Positions 1 through 12,878 of a stretch of 64,000 bases of DNA are shown here, piece after piece. The notes beneath the pieces are model-generated. The model saw only the letters and a program-made list of their open reading frames with translations. It did no database searches and had not been told where the DNA came from. Positions within the stretch are counted from its first letter, which is position 1. Each line of letters starts with the position of its first letter. Source of the DNA: Rhyacophila brunnea (Eukaryota > Arthropoda > Insecta > Trichoptera > Rhyacophilidae); NCBI GenBank assembly GCA_022495005.1, contig JAGYXB010001964.1, forward strand, positions 1,550,001 to 1,614,000, read 5' to 3'. A program made the position numbers and the translations under genes.

Positions 1-120
1 CAAGATCATTTATAATTTCTTCTCCAACTTACAGCTAGTAGTGCTACATGTATTGATAATGTAACTAATGCTAACAATCAATAATGCAGTACCTAGTAGA
101 AAAAACTCAGTGTGAGGCCT

Positions 121-281
121 CAGTGCCAGCGTTCGGCGCAGCGTTGAGCGTTTTGCGTAACTCAAAAGTATAACCGTATAAATTTATAACCAAAAAAAGA
201 CATTGTCTACGAACATTTTCACAAACGGTTATACGTTTGAGTTTCGCAAAATGCTCAACGCTGCGCCGAACGCTGCCACTC
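121..281. repeat. Short foldback element (about 160 bp)
   Basis: Two arms of roughly 57 bp are near-perfect inverted copies, beginning CAGTGCCAGCGTTCGG on the left and ending in its complement on the right, with a spacer of about 50 bp. The CAGTG-type end resembles hAT-type MITEs, but I could not match a target duplication, so the class is uncertain. The open frames here are by-products of the arms. Confidence 0.7.
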
Positions 282-404
282 AAGACGTACACTCACGCGT
301 AAGTCAGTCGCATCTCAATAGTCAATCAATAAAAACAGTTCTGTCTGTTGATTACTTAATAATTGTTATCCACATGTTATTTTTTTTTATTTATTACTTA
401 CAAT

Positions 405-1112
405 TAGGGAATCCAATCCCGAGCCAAAATTCTGATCCCGGGATTTCGGGATTACAATTTGACAATCCCGGGAATGGCATTTTTTTCCATTGTTAATATA
501 AAATTTTTATATTTACAAATAACATTGATAAAATCGGTCAAAAATAAATCTAGTATAATGTATACTATTTAAGACATTTATTGTTAATATTGTATACGTT
601 CAATCTTGGAACTGTATAAGTTTAATGGAGTAAATAATATTGTAATATAAATAATAATGTGAATTTAAGATGAGATTGGTGTTTTTGAAGACTTAATGAA
701 TGGATTAGCGAGATTTAAAATAGTAAATCAAATCATGATGTACTTATGTACTTACTTTTCCGCTTATCTAATTAGTCAGCCATAAAACGTATGAGATCAT
801 GGTGGAATTACTTTGTCAATAGTGCTAAGCATTGTTCTTTCCAATCTTTCTCATTTTTATTAATTTATATGAAAAAATAAAATGAATCGGCAACTTACAC
901 ACGGGTATAAATCAAATTTCAATCAAACTCAGTTTATTTCTTATTTAGTTATTTGTTATTAAAAGTATTTTTTCTGTTATAGTTTCGTTTTTATTTTATT
1001 TTTCATAAAAATTGATAAAAAAAACAATCCCGAAAGCTTCAGGATTATGTTTATCAATCCCGGGATTCATAGGTATCGAAAATAGCTCGGGATCTCGAGA
1101 TTAGAATCCCTA
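405..1112. mobile_element. Non-autonomous hAT-type element with CCCGGG subterminal repeats
   Basis: The element begins TAGGGAATCC and ends with the inverted form GAATCCCTA. It is flanked on both sides by the identical 8-mer CTTACAAT (397-404 and 1113-1120), the 8-bp duplication expected of hAT transposition. Subterminal DNA on both sides carries repeated ATCCCGGGAT-like palindromes, plausible transposase binding sites. The interior is AT-rich without a transposase frame. A relative with ACCGGT in place of CCCGGG lies at 46376-47015. Confidence 0.85.
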
Positions 1113-1120
1113 CTTACAAT

Positions 1121-1989
1121 CAACTACAATGATTGTAGTATCTATACAATAATGATTTACGTACTGCAGGATTGACATAGAAATTGTATGACACTGTACT
1201 CTCATATGCCCCTATGTCAGTGTGTTAGAGTAAATAAACTAAAACCAACGTGAAGTTAATTATATACATTTGAAAATAAAGTATTTTGATATATTAATTA
1301 AACCATGATCTCGACGATAATCATAGCAATGAATCAAAGTGAATTTCTTATACCACCCGCTCATAAATAAATGACCATCCGGACTGACGCGGGCTGAATT
1401 GAACTTATTTTAATTAAACGCATCCACGTCAGATTGTAGGGTCTCGGCTTTTCCTGTGGGAAATTTTCCGCCGAATCGGTTTTCCGGCAAAGACTAATGA
1501 CACGCACACAGACGCGCTATCAAAGGCTGCGCTGCCATTTTTATTTAATCTCTCTTTTTGCAAGCAGATCACATGGAGGTTTTTTTGCCACTGAATGAAA
1601 TATTATACATTCGACAATTTTTTGCGGTCTATTTGAGAAATTTTGTTTAAACTACAACATACCACTGGCTTATTTACAATTATTTAGTATTATCAATTAA
1701 ATAATCACAGAAGCACTTAGGCTTGACAAATTCATATAGTAAATGAATTATGACCTAATTGATAATCGAATCTGTAACCCCTGATGAGAAGCCAGTATCT
1801 TACAAACTGGAATACCAGGTTTACCAATATGTATATTATACCTGAATGTAGCTGTAATGAATACTGGATTACTTTGGAGGGGACACGAGTAAATCACAAA
1901 AGTTTTTGAAATACTTCTGTTAATAAAAAACAGTATAACTCTATTGAATGGTTGATAATAATATTATGTTTATTTGAATATTAAGTAAT
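1121..1989. other. Unassigned AT-rich DNA
   Basis: No gene or repeat recognised. A less AT-rich patch near 1440-1530 (runs such as CCGCCGAATCGG) stands out in composition and could be conserved non-coding DNA, but nothing identifies it. Confidence 0.3.
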
Positions 1990-2381
1990 AATATCGTCGG
2001 TGTTTTGTAAAAAGGGCGAATCAATCATTTTGGCGAAATTGAGATTTTAATGAAAATACAATATGTATCCCACTAGCTTTGTTGTGTAAAAACGGCAAAT
2101 TTTTATCTCTACAGGAAAGTACTTAAAAACGATAATCGACTAAAATTAAATTGATTAAAATTACGAAATAAAAAGCAAATGTGACATATTAGGCCTTTTA
2201 AAATATTATATAATAATACTTATAATAATGACAATATTCTTTCTAAGCTTAATTATAAACTTTTTAGATATTTATAATAATCTACAGGTAAAAAACAAAT
2301 ACATGTCCAAAGTTAAAAATCCTCCTCCTGTAAAGTAGAATTTTGGTTAATTCGCTCTTTTTACAAAACACCGACGATATT
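1990..2381. repeat. Foldback element with about 31-bp arms
   Basis: The left arm, AATATCGTCGGTGTTTTG and onward, reappears inverted at 2350-2381 with about one mismatch. The interior is very AT-rich and non-coding. This is a typical MITE layout, but no target duplication is resolved. Confidence 0.7.
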
Positions 2382-5060
2382 TGTATATTTATCAATTTTT
2401 TAACGGTTATTTTTATAACTCTGCGTAAACAAGAAATCAAAAGTGTGAATCAAAATATTAAATAGAAAGTGGTAATATTTACTATATTTTATAGTAATTT
2501 TTATTTATCAATTGATAAATTACATACTTTGTTTTTGATTCATTTGTTCATTCATATTGAACTTGGCAGGACTATTTACAATTTGAATGTTACTCTGTTT
2601 ATCTAATATTGTTTTAGATTTATCAGTCATGCGACGTCTCGTTAAGTGAAAAAACTTTCTTTCCACAACATAATGTATTTAAACAAAAAAATACGAAAGT
2701 ATGACAAAATGACTGTATTTTTTCCCTTGAAAAATTAAAAATTAAAAAAATATATAATAGTTTCGTATATTTTTACACCTGTACGTAACAACACCGGATC
2801 ACTTCATGACTAATGTACAGCAATGAGAGAGAATATACATTTTTTTAAATGTTTAATTTATGTTAAATTGACGTCAAGTCAGTCTTCTTCAGTACCTAAG
2901 TATCAAGAGGTAATAGTATTTTGAATAAACTTGTAAATCTAGCCACATGTGCAGTTATCGTAAAGGTTCTGGTTTGTGTCCCGTTTAATTTTCTAGTTTT
3001 TAATTAAATATATTGTAATATATTATTTTAATTTGTCAACCTGGCCCATTATCTAAAAAAAATCCCAATCCTTTCCCTGTGGTTTCACTGTGAAACCAAA
3101 TTTTATTATTTATGGTTTTGGGTAAAAAGGCTATTTATTATTATAAAATATAAAACCAGCATGCGTAATGAAGACATTTAAACAATGTTTTTTTTTAATA
3201 CTGATTTAGAATTTATTTAGTGTTGTTTATAATGTTATATTGTTTGCTATTTTGTATGCCGAGTAACAAATGCGTGTAGATATATGAAAATTTACTACCA
3301 ATTACAAGTTAAAATATACATATTATTTTTTTAAATTTTCTTTTATTTGAAATATTTTAGGTCTTGGACTGGAAAGGGTTACCTAGCATTGGCTTAATTG
3401 TTAAGAGTGTAAGTTGTATTAATCATTTGATTAGGTACGTTCATATGAGTCTATTGTATGTTGTTAACTGATTCACTTATTTGTGAGTAGGTCACAGATT
3501 AACTGAGATAAATCACTTTAAGAAGTAGAGTTATCCGAAAGTGACGTGAGACTATTAATCCTTATAAATCTTTTCTATTTACACTTAACCTAACCTATTC
3601 ATCATTTATTTGAATCAGGTTATTAGATAAATACACATTATGAACTAATATATTATTTTTATCGTCAGTAAAATATTATAGAAGCAAACTTAACTTTTAC
3701 TTAACATTATTAATTAAAAATATGAATGTGGTATAATAAAAATATGATAAACAAAAAGTTTTTAGTTGTATTATTTTCTGTTCTAAAGATAGTTATAAAA
3801 ATAAGTAATCCTAATAAATATGTTTTTATAATTCAAAAATTTAAAATAAATATTAACATGTAAAATGTAAACAGATGTTTGCATCTATTATGAGTCTGAC
3901 GATGTGCATGCAGAACAAAAGAACCAAACTGGGAAATAGTGCATTTGGGCACCTAACATTGTGTTTAACTAATGCGTGCTACCACTGCTCACGTATGATG
4001 TAGGTATGTGAAATATGTACCTACCATAAATGTTAGAGAAATCGTAAAATTAAAATCGACACAATGTTGCATAGAAAGATACATGTTGGTCATAACGCAG
4101 AAAGACTACAAAATTAGTCACCAAGTAGGTGAAATGGCAATAAGCTGATACCTACCATCACGGTTGTGTACCCAAAGAAAACAAAATGACGACCGGGATA
4201 CCCTAAAGCAAGGCCTTGCCCACATGGCGCGTGTCTCGCCGCGAGTGCATGTGGACGGCAAAGGAACGGAAGGACGGAAAGTAATTTGTTTTTCTTATTT
4301 TTTTAAATTAATCATTACCATGTATTGTTCCTTCCAGTGTGACATTTGGTCACCCAGATACAAGGGTGCTAATATTATCATATATTATTAGATTTTGATT
4401 TATCCACCATTTTAGTTATAGTTTTATAAAAAATAATATTTTATTATACGCTTTAATATTGGCACTACTACTTGAATGTAATGATTTAACAATAATATAA
4501 TCAGGAGAGAAAGGTCAGAATAAATAAAACGCGTAGAAAAATTGAAAAAGCTTACAATGTATGAACAGTATGGTAAGCATTCACTGCATCTCTTTGAATA
4601 TATTTATATATGTACATGGATATATTAGAATCTGTGACATTTTATTCATCAGGATTTTACAAAAATCGCAACCAATTTAAATAACGGAGCATTGCGGATA
4701 GCCGAGTCGTGATTAAAAATGTGATCAAAACTGTTTTTCATTACACGTACTGATTTCTATGCGTATTTTAATACTCCGTGTGTTTTTTGTTATTCATATA
4801 GATGGCACTATGCAATACCTTTATTATTGCATAATGTCTCGGTGATGTTCATTTTTTTTTTTTTTTTAATTTTAATAGTGAAATTATAATGCCTAAGCAA
4901 TTTAGAGGATCTATTTTTTAAAACTGTCTTTGTATGTATTATAAATAAATAATACAGATGCTGTACCAAATAATTGTTATAATATATTATGACGAATACC
5001 TACCAACTATATTAATTTTATTATTGAATAAAATTTGTTACTACAACATAAACGCTCAAT
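2382..5060. other. Unassigned AT-rich DNA with one GC pocket
   Basis: Mostly AT-rich sequence without recognisable genes. A 75-codon open frame at 4164-4391 covers a GC-richer patch (about 4165-4285, with ATGGCGCGTGTCTCGCC). It resembles no family I know and has no clear splice context, so it is not called a gene. Confidence 0.3.
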
Positions 5061-5064
5061 CTCA

Positions 5065-5513
5065 CAAAAGAACTTTTTATATACGTTTTAAAATTTTCTG
5101 TTGAATTATATAAGCTTGACGTGAGTAGCTTAAACTTTAAAAAAAAATTTGTACTTGATAGAAATAATTCTGAAATGTCATTTTGACATTCATATTGATT
5201 TCCATAGTAACGCACGTATATATTAATAATTTAGTTGCTAGGACCCCAGACCCCTCTAGCAACCAATAATAGTGGATTGGATTACGGATTTCTTCCGAAA
5301 TAACTTTTCATACAAAACAGAATTAACTGAAAATTAATTTAATTCTACTTAAAGATGGCTAAAAGTATTAAAAGAATGCATTGGCACCGTGTTCTGATAT
5401 ATTCTAAAAGTTTCAAATGTCTAGCTAGTCGGAAAGTTAGTTGAAAATCGATTGCAAGATTTGTACCGGATAAACAACCACCGGACAAATAAGAATAATA
5501 CCTAATAAAAACG
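5065..5513 (+). repeat. Dispersed repeat family C, copy 1
   Basis: One of four copies of a roughly 450-bp repeat (others at 10425-10902, 24930-25356 and, inverted, 35135-35590). Shared landmarks in order are AAAAGAACTTTTTATATAC, CCATAGTAACGCACGTATAT, TTTAGTTGCTAGGACCCC, AAAGATGGCTAAAAGTATTA and GACAAATAAGAAT. There are no obvious terminal inverted repeats and no coding capacity, so the class is unknown. Confidence 0.75.
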
Positions 5514-6783
5514 ATGTGAAAAATGGTCAGAATGGCATAAAAGCGATTATTTCCGAAAATAGACTCAAATACTTGTTAATGCATAAACAATATTTGAGGT
5601 CATTTCCGAAAATCGATTATCACGTATATTACATGGTTAAAATCTAATAAAAATGCGTACATATTCAATGTGTAATTTCATACAATATGTAACTATCTAT
5701 TTGCTAACAACTACCATAAAAATATGCGAAAATAAAAGCCACGTTTATTAGGTTTATATGATTTTTGTATCTTTAGATAATAAAGTAGTGAGCTATATGT
5801 TGAAATACGTTTTATAATATAAATATTTTATTAAACAGTTGAACGTCAATATAAATCCATTATTTGAATTCACAGAACGCAATAATCTGTGCTTAAAATG
5901 GAATGGGTTTGGAAATTTATTTGTATGCATTTCGTGGAATTATTAATTATTGCATAATATTTTAATTGTGTAAATTTCTCGTAGTATTGTATATTGTATC
6001 TTTTTTATGAATATAAATAATTATATAATTGAAAACGGTAATGAAATAATAATACAATTTATCAATCTGTGTATTATATTACCGCACACTATAATTAATT
6101 AAAAAGTTGTGTTTCTAATCCCATACAAATTTCTAACATACCTCCCAACCGTCCAGGCGTGTTATAAACAATTCAGTCATTGTTCCTTCCTTCCGTCCAT
6201 CATAATATATATATATATATATTATTATATGATCTACCGTTCTTGGTGGGTCTTGGCCTCATTCGCCAACTATTTTATTTATTTGCAATTATTATTTTGA
6301 TAGAGAGTCTTCCATTTTTTTGAGTTGGAAATAGAAGCTTTCCAGGCCAAACGCTTTCACATTTGAATACTCTCAGGGAACACAAAATTAATGGAAACTG
6401 GCTGACCCTACTGGGTGTGGTATAACAGGCTAAATATATCGAGTGTGGAAAAATATGGGTTAAACTTAAACACGTGTTAAAGAATATGCTTTTTTCAAAG
6501 GATAATATTAAGTATTTTAATGTGTCACGTTTACGTAACGCGCTTTAAATCTTTGGGAACAGTCGACGAGGTTTTTTTTAGTAAGGTTTTATGGCGGTCA
6601 GGCCATAAACTACCCTGCTTCAGAACTTTGGTCCATGGCGATGACTTTTACGTTTCTATTTACTTATTTGTTCTGTGAATACTCCTTATTTCAAATTTCA
6701 ATAGTATATAGTGAACATGTTAATAATTAAAAATCCAAAGCGTTCATCTGAACTGTAACGAAGATTGCAACATTATGTTTATG
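5514..6783. other. Unassigned DNA with a short AT microsatellite
   Basis: No gene recognised. A perfect AT dinucleotide run sits at about 6205-6222. Confidence 0.3.
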
Positions 6784-7175
6784 ACGTCGCACCTGGGGAA
6801 TAATAGTGGCATAATTCGAAAATCTTGTTTTTGCGGGAGAGCAGTTTGAATATTTTATTTTGATGTGTTAAATCAGTTTTTTTTTTTTTAATTTTCTTTA
6901 TAATAGCGTGAAGTTGGCACACTTGAGTCATCTCATTTTGAATGTTATCCGCAATACCAATGGCACAATGATCATTGTGCCACTATTTTTGCTTGAATTC
7001 AAGTAAAATATTATAATATGATAATGACAAAAATGCTTACAAGGCCACCATTATATTTTTAAGAATTATGCCGCTATTTGAGCGGATAGAAATAATATCT
7101 TGGAACATTTCTGCATAATTAACTCAAAAATGATAAATTTGGACTTGTGCCACTGTTATTCTCCGGGTGCAACGT
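6784..7175. repeat. Foldback element with a perfect 22-bp central palindrome
   Basis: Arms of about 31 bp (ACGTCGCACCTGGGGAATAA on the left, its inverted near-copy ending at 7175 on the right) bound about 390 bp. At 6961-6982 the interior carries TGGCACAATG ATCATTGTGC CA, a perfect 22-bp palindrome. The core GTGGCA-AA of the arms recurs beside it. Non-coding, MITE-like. Confidence 0.7.
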
Positions 7176-7844
7176 TATCTCTTGAACAAGTGGATTGGGT
7201 AAGTCTATACTGCGTGCACCTGTCAAAATTTCCACTGACATTTATATGTAGTGTTTTTGAAATTTTCCCAACACAGTGATCTTTTTCATCGTTTACTTAT
7301 AAATTCCATCAGGTACGTAACTTCTCATACGGGAGAATGAGTATTATCCCAAATTGTTTTTTTTTTACATAAAGTTAATGCAATTCACTATTAATTTTTT
7401 ATACATCGTCTACTTAGCTTAGCTACTTTATAATACAGTTGTGTAGATATATATTATGTTGCGTATGTGTTCACAATATAACATTTTAATGTTAACGTTT
7501 ATAATATTCACTGATGTTAATAAATAGCGTAAATAATTAAATTGAATTTTTAAATCTCTAGTCGATACAATTATGGCAATTAAAATAATACAATCTTTCA
7601 CATCTCGCGAGATCGTGTCATCCCCCTTATTAACCTCTACGAAGTCTCACCTGGGGATTATTGAGCTATACATGTATACACCTGTTAATATATAAGATTA
7701 ATGATTATAAAAACAAAAAAAAAAGTAAAAAAATATATTATTCTGAAAAATACAGTACCTACATATTATTACATATTAGCTTTAACCATGTGGTATTATA
7801 ATTTATACTTTTAGGTTACATTATCTCAGAATCATTTGAATAAT

Positions 7845-8297
7845 ACATACAGTAAATGTGAACTCTGCCATCCTTGGTGGTGTTGGCTTGCGTGTCTCTG
7901 ATAATTACCTTAGGAATCGAGGGCATCCGTTGTTTGTTCTACCACGGTGCGGAACTAACCTGCCATTAGTAATGCGAATTGGGAGAGCAGTAACCATGTT
8001 TAATGAAATCGCTTCGGATAATGATATATTCCACTTACGTGAGGGTGAATTTAGGTCGACGTTGTTTTATAAGTTTTTAAGATAGTCTATCAAAGTTCAC
8101 TCTGTGTGCTTCCATCTACTTTTATTTTGTTACTTATTTTATTTATTTTCTTATTTTATTATTTATTCTCTGTATTTTTATTTTTAAAAATTATTAAAAC
8201 TTATTTAATGTCATGTCATGAACGCTTTGAATTTATAATTTGTTATGTTCATAATATGTAAAATAAATAAATTTGATTTGATTTGATTTGATTTGAA
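7845..8297 (+). pseudogene. 5'-truncated LINE 3' end (ORF2 C-terminus and tail)
   Basis: The last ~75 codons of a Jockey/CR1-like ORF2 are open from 7858 to a stop at 8083-8085. The recognisable C-terminal pattern is R-x-H-P-L-F-V-L-P-R-x-x-T-N, then an I-x-R segment, N-E-I-A-S-D-N-D-I-F and F-R near the end. About 210 bp of AT-rich 3' UTR follows, ending in AATAAATAAA and five TTTGA units (about 8273-8296), a LINE-type microsatellite tail. The reverse transcriptase and endonuclease are missing, so this is a dead 5'-truncated insertion. Relatives on the minus strand lie at 37600-37880 and 59530-59895. Confidence 0.75.
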
Positions 8298-10420
8298 CAT
8301 TATGGTATACACACAAACACTTTGATGTTTGGCTGAACTATAAACATATTATTAAGATTAAGGGGTGGTTGATAATTTTGAATCATGACAATCAACGTGT
8401 AAATATATTAATATGTTTCCGTATCGACATTTAGGATCATTTTTATTATACCTAAGCAAGCTAAAGATATTGCAAGATTGTAGGTATAAGCTCTGCAACG
8501 ATTAATTATTGTTACAAATTATATCCTCTCATTTGTAACTACTTGTAAGCTCCTATTTCTGGATCTCCAAATACTTTCCAACATTTTCTTTCATACTATT
8601 AGATTATTCTAGTATTCCAGTATTCTGAACTAAGCTCAGGACAGTTTATCATCATACTGTCGTCGCTTTCTTCGAGATAGCTATATTAATCAGAAGCATT
8701 CGTTATTTAATATTAAAATGTGATTATAGAAAAGAATTTAAAATTGACAATGCTGATAACAACAATCTCATCAATAGATATTGTGTATGTCTTTCGGTCT
8801 GTGGTATTATTTCTGTACTTGATTTTGAATTCCATTCTGCACCGGATTGTGATATACCTTGTTATACACCTAACCGATTTTTTTATTTATTTAAACGGTA
8901 CATATTCAAACACGCGCGTTAACATGATCTTACTGCCTACTTCATTTTTCATTTGTCAATGTATGGCTACGGCCGTATGTTGTAGCTTAGCCACTGGGAA
9001 ATGCCAATAGAAATGGCGTATTTCAAAAAAATACTACCTTATTCTTATGTCAATAATTATTATAAAGCAAACATTTTTCATAGAATATTTCCCACATTCG
9101 AATGGACAAAGATATAGCTTATAATCAGTATCTTCAAAATTATCCTTAAATGTATAAATCTTGCCCATTTTTTGAATAATAAAATGCATAATTCTTGTCA
9201 AATTTGGGATCACAGAGATTATTAATATAATTTTTTATTGTAAATATTTCACTATTATAATGTCTACGTAAATTTTACTAATGGTTTTATAAATGCTTTT
9301 AAAAGTTAATAAATATAAAAAATCTTAACACCACTACACATGGACGTACTGAAATATAATATATAACTATATTCTAAAACATTAGAGCGAGAGGTTTAAA
9401 AGAATACTATTTTATGTATTAAAAATACTTAGCATAAAAGCTCCATTTTGACGTACGCTGAGCATGTGGGCCGTTAAGTTGTGCGGTTATTACAACAAAT
9501 ATTTAAATTGAATTTATGTGATAGAAAATAACATATTTTTTTATAATTTCCTCAGTATTATATTATAAAATTTACATCAGAGTTTATAAATTTAAAATTG
9601 CTTTCCTAAAAAGTTTCTGCTATTGATTTTTATATAATATTATATAGGTAGCACGATAGAACTATATTTGAAGTAAAAGTATTTAGCATTCCTTTCACAA
9701 CTGTCTGTTAGCTACGCCACTTTCCATGGGGGGCCCAAGGCATCCCAGTGCGACCCCATCCATTTCCTGGAAGAGGCTGCGACTGTTTTAAAGTTATGAG
9801 CCACCCCGCGACCTCTACGCCTCCCCCAGCATCCTTTCTCGGAATGCTTCCGTCTCAGATTTGGGTCGAATCCCGGATGACCGCGTTCAGAATTATTGCA
9901 ATTTCGTCTTGAGATAGGCTTGGAATAAAATAGTGACATCGATTGGTGAAGTGTAACATTTTGTCTTCTCCTATTTGCCAGATCGATACTTCTATTAGGT
10001 GAGAATGGGTTTATGGAAATATGCATAATCTCCGAATTCTTTTTCTAAAAAAAGTTAGGGAGTAGATATGCTTGCTTGGACTTCTAAAAATGTATATACT
10101 GACAATGTCAATATCAATTTAAGCACATAAAACCTTACTATACACAATTATATTGTATTTATTATAAGTATAAAAAAGTTCAAGTAATAAGATAAATTAT
10201 ATTACCATTAATATTACTTACGTAATACATAATATGTTATTATTTAAATATATATATTATACTAATACTACGCTTAGGAAAAAGATACGTCTTTAAAATG
10301 CTAGTTGTAAAGCAAAATTCTGTTTAAGGGATCATTTATTTCCATTCAAATCTATGCAACTATCCTAGTATCGGTTCTAATGTTAGGAAAACTTCACTTA
10401 GATGAACTTGCATTAATCAT
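8298..10420. other. Unassigned DNA with a GC-rich pocket at 9712-9900
   Basis: Mostly AT-rich. The patch 9712-9900 is much richer in GC and gives a 104-codon minus-strand frame (9712-10026), with no recognised domain and a low-complexity arginine/glycine segment. It is more likely an old repeat than a gene, but I cannot name the family. Confidence 0.3.
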
Positions 10421-10424
10421 ATTT

Positions 10425-10902
10425 AAATAATTACAAGATCAAAAGAACTTTGTATATACCACGTTTTTAAATTTTTTGTTGAATCATAATATAAACTTAA
10501 CAATTCTATGTATTAATAAAAACGTTTTTTATTGTACTTGATAGAAATACTGAATAAATATAGAATACTGAAATTTCATTTTGACATTTCATATTAATTT
10601 CCATAGTAACGCACGTATATATTAATAATTTAGTTGCTAGGACCCCCTTAGCAACCAACAATAATAACTTTCCATGCAAAATAGAAATAACTGAAAATGA
10701 ATTCAATTCAAAAGTATTAAAAGAATGCATTGTCGTCGTGTTCTGATATATTCTAAAAGTTTCAAATGTCTATCTAGTCGGGAAGTTAGTTAAAAATCTT
10801 CAATCGTCCAATACAAATCTTGGACAAACAAGAAAAAATTTATACTGGACACACAAGAAAAAATCTGTACAGGACAAACAAGAATACGAGCTAATAAAAC
10901 TA
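10425..10902 (+). repeat. Dispersed repeat family C, copy 2
   Basis: Same landmarks and order as the copy at 5065-5513, starting AATTACAAGATCAAAAGAAC. Near the right end an internal stretch GACAAACAAGAA is repeated three times with variation. The copy is directly abutted by a SINE at 10905. Confidence 0.75.
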
Positions 10903-10904
10903 TA

Positions 10905-11080
10905 AAGCCGTGGGTCTCAGGTTTGAATCCTGGGTCTGGCAAGTGTCAAGGTATGGACCTAATAGGTTGAGCAAGTGGCTGACATCCATTTCTCGTAAAA
11001 AACAAAATCTGTCAATACAAACCTCCACTCTGTGGAGGCCCATATGATCCTATCAGGATCGGACATGGTCGGAAAAAATC
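10905..11080 (+). mobile_element. tRNA-derived SINE family S, copy 1 (5'-truncated)
   Basis: Begins at GCCGTGGGTCTCAG, retains the box-B-like GGTTTGAATCC, then the family-specific 3' region (GGTATGGACCTAATAGGTTG, GACATCCATTTCTCG). A CCTCCAC...GTGGAGG hairpin lies at 11022-11038, followed by a GGATCGGACATGGTC end. The 5' box-A part is missing, and the segment between the tRNA region and body is shorter than in other copies. Confidence 0.8.
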
Positions 11081-11381
11081 AGATTTCCATTTTATACTCG
11101 TAAATAAATGCAGTCGAACTAGAATTCTAAATTCAAAAACGCGTTTGACAATAATTAATCCTTCGATAAAATGTAGGCTAAGTATTTTTGTCATTTTAAC
11201 ATTTTTTTTTTGATGCACGTGTTCATGACTTGTTATTTTTCTGCATACGGCTTTACATTTCTAATTGTTTATTTGCCCAATTATATGCATAGTATATACA
11301 GATAGTATTTAAAAAAGTATTTTTTCATCGTACATGGTAATTCTAAAATAATTAAAAAGCCTGTAAAATATCCGTGGATGT

Positions 11382-11389
11382 ATCTATAA
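11382..11389. repeat. 8-bp target duplication of hAT element (left)
   Basis: ATCTATAA, identical to 12556-12563, directly flanks the element ends. Confidence 0.85.
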
Positions 11390-12555
11390 CAGTGTTCCGC
11401 AACCGGTGCGCCTCGAGACGATGCTAAGTGTGCCGCAGTACATCGCTTCCAAAAAAAAAAAGATCGCAAGTAAATTTGTATATTATACAATACGTACTTA
11501 GCCAAATTTGCGTGCATGTCTGGTAATATATTTAAGCACCTGAATGAACTTAATAAAACAATGAAAGGTCAGAATGGAAATATATTGACATGCTCTGATA
11601 AATTCGAAAGATTCAAAAATAAACACAAACTTTCGTAGAAGGAGTTAAGACAAGGATATCTACACATGTATTAAAGGACCTATCAGACCACCATTGAAAA
11701 CAAGCAATTAATTTTGGATCCAGCTCAAAAACATTTAACTTTGCTGCAAAAGAAATTTCATCATTGTTTTCATACAATCAATATTCAAAATCCAAAAATT
11801 CTATAGAAGCGCTTTCCCTATAAATTCGAGAGGAATTTGTTGTGTAGTGAGATAAATACAAATTATAAATCTGCTCTAATAGTAAAAAAAGTTGCCTGCG
11901 GCGCTATTCTACTACGCTGATATTAATATTTTTAAATTTGCGATTATGAGACGCATTTTTTTATTATTATATCAATCATGGTCCCCACATCCTAAAGCAG
12001 GCCCCCAGGCTAGGATCTTTGGCGGGCCCCCTACCTATCGCTAAGGATAAAGGCAGTGTGACGCTCTACAGTAGCCTTTTTCAAATGGTGTACGCGGTTA
12101 AAATCATATATTTAGTATTTTTTTTGTATATTTTTATACTTACATTCATTTGATTGCATTGCATCGTTCAACCACATAATTATAAATAATAACATTATCG
12201 AAGGAAAATAGCGGGCGACTTTTTTTTACTATTAGAGCAAATTTGTGAAGTGTGTTTATCTCACTTATTTGGTTGACTTGCCACGCCGGGCCCCTCTTGA
12301 GCCCGGCCCCCCAGGCAAGAGCCCTATCAGCCCCCCCCCCCCCTACGGGGGCCATGAGTCAATACTCAGCAACTAATTATTCTTAACCCGACAACTTACT
12401 ATAATAATTCAAGTGGATGTATTAATAAATACAAAGGCCCGCTTCAGGATGTGGGGTCCATGTTTTGGTGTATAAATTGTTTTACGTGTGGTGTGCCGCG
12501 GAATTCTGGGAACACTTTTAATATGCCGTGGTTGAAAAAAGGTTGCGGAGCACTG
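11390..12555. mobile_element. Degenerate hAT-type element carrying a nested insertion
   Basis: Ends are CAGTGTTCCGCAACC on the left and its inverted form GGTTGCGGAGCACTG on the right (one mismatch). They are flanked by perfect ATCTATAA duplications, so this is a complete hAT insertion of 1166 bp. No transposase frame survives. A second GC-ended element is inserted inside (11978-12356). Fragments with the same GTGCCGCGG-type subterminal motif are seen near the right end and again at about 40440. Confidence 0.85.
11978..12462. mobile_element. Nested copy of GC-ended hAT-like element plus extra arm
   Basis: 11978-12356 is an inverted relative of the complete element at 24170-24543. It starts CATGGTCCCCACATCC, carries GATCTTTGGCGGGCCCC and ends CGGGGGCCATG after a run of about 14 C. 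From 12357 a further piece of the family reads in the other orientation and ends GGATGTGGGGTCCATG at 12462, making a complex nested or rearranged structure. Confidence 0.65.
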
Positions 12556-12878
12556 ATCTATAACAATATAAAAAAGAAATCATATTGACAGAATCTTTAA
12601 AATAGTTATGTAGAATTTACAATTGCATTTTATATCAAACTTATTTTTTTATTATTTATTTTCACTCCCTGCCCTGCAGTGACTTTACTCTACCTTGAGT
12701 GAATCAGAAAACCTAAATGACAGGTGGATAGTCTTGATCGCACAGAATATTACTGAATGTAAGAATCTCGCTCCGCAGCAACGAGGAAACGACTAAGCCG
12801 AAGAGGAGTCAGCTTTCTATATAAGAATGCTTGATTTTGTTATGCGGATTTTAAGATCATTCAAAATGACTACTAAAA

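Noticed and set aside
4164..4391. 75-codon frame with a GC-richer first half
   Set aside because: Could be an exon scrap, but no family match and no clear splice sites.
9712..10026. 104-codon minus-strand frame in a GC-rich patch
   Set aside because: No domain, basic low-complexity composition and no splice or regulatory context; more likely an old repeat.
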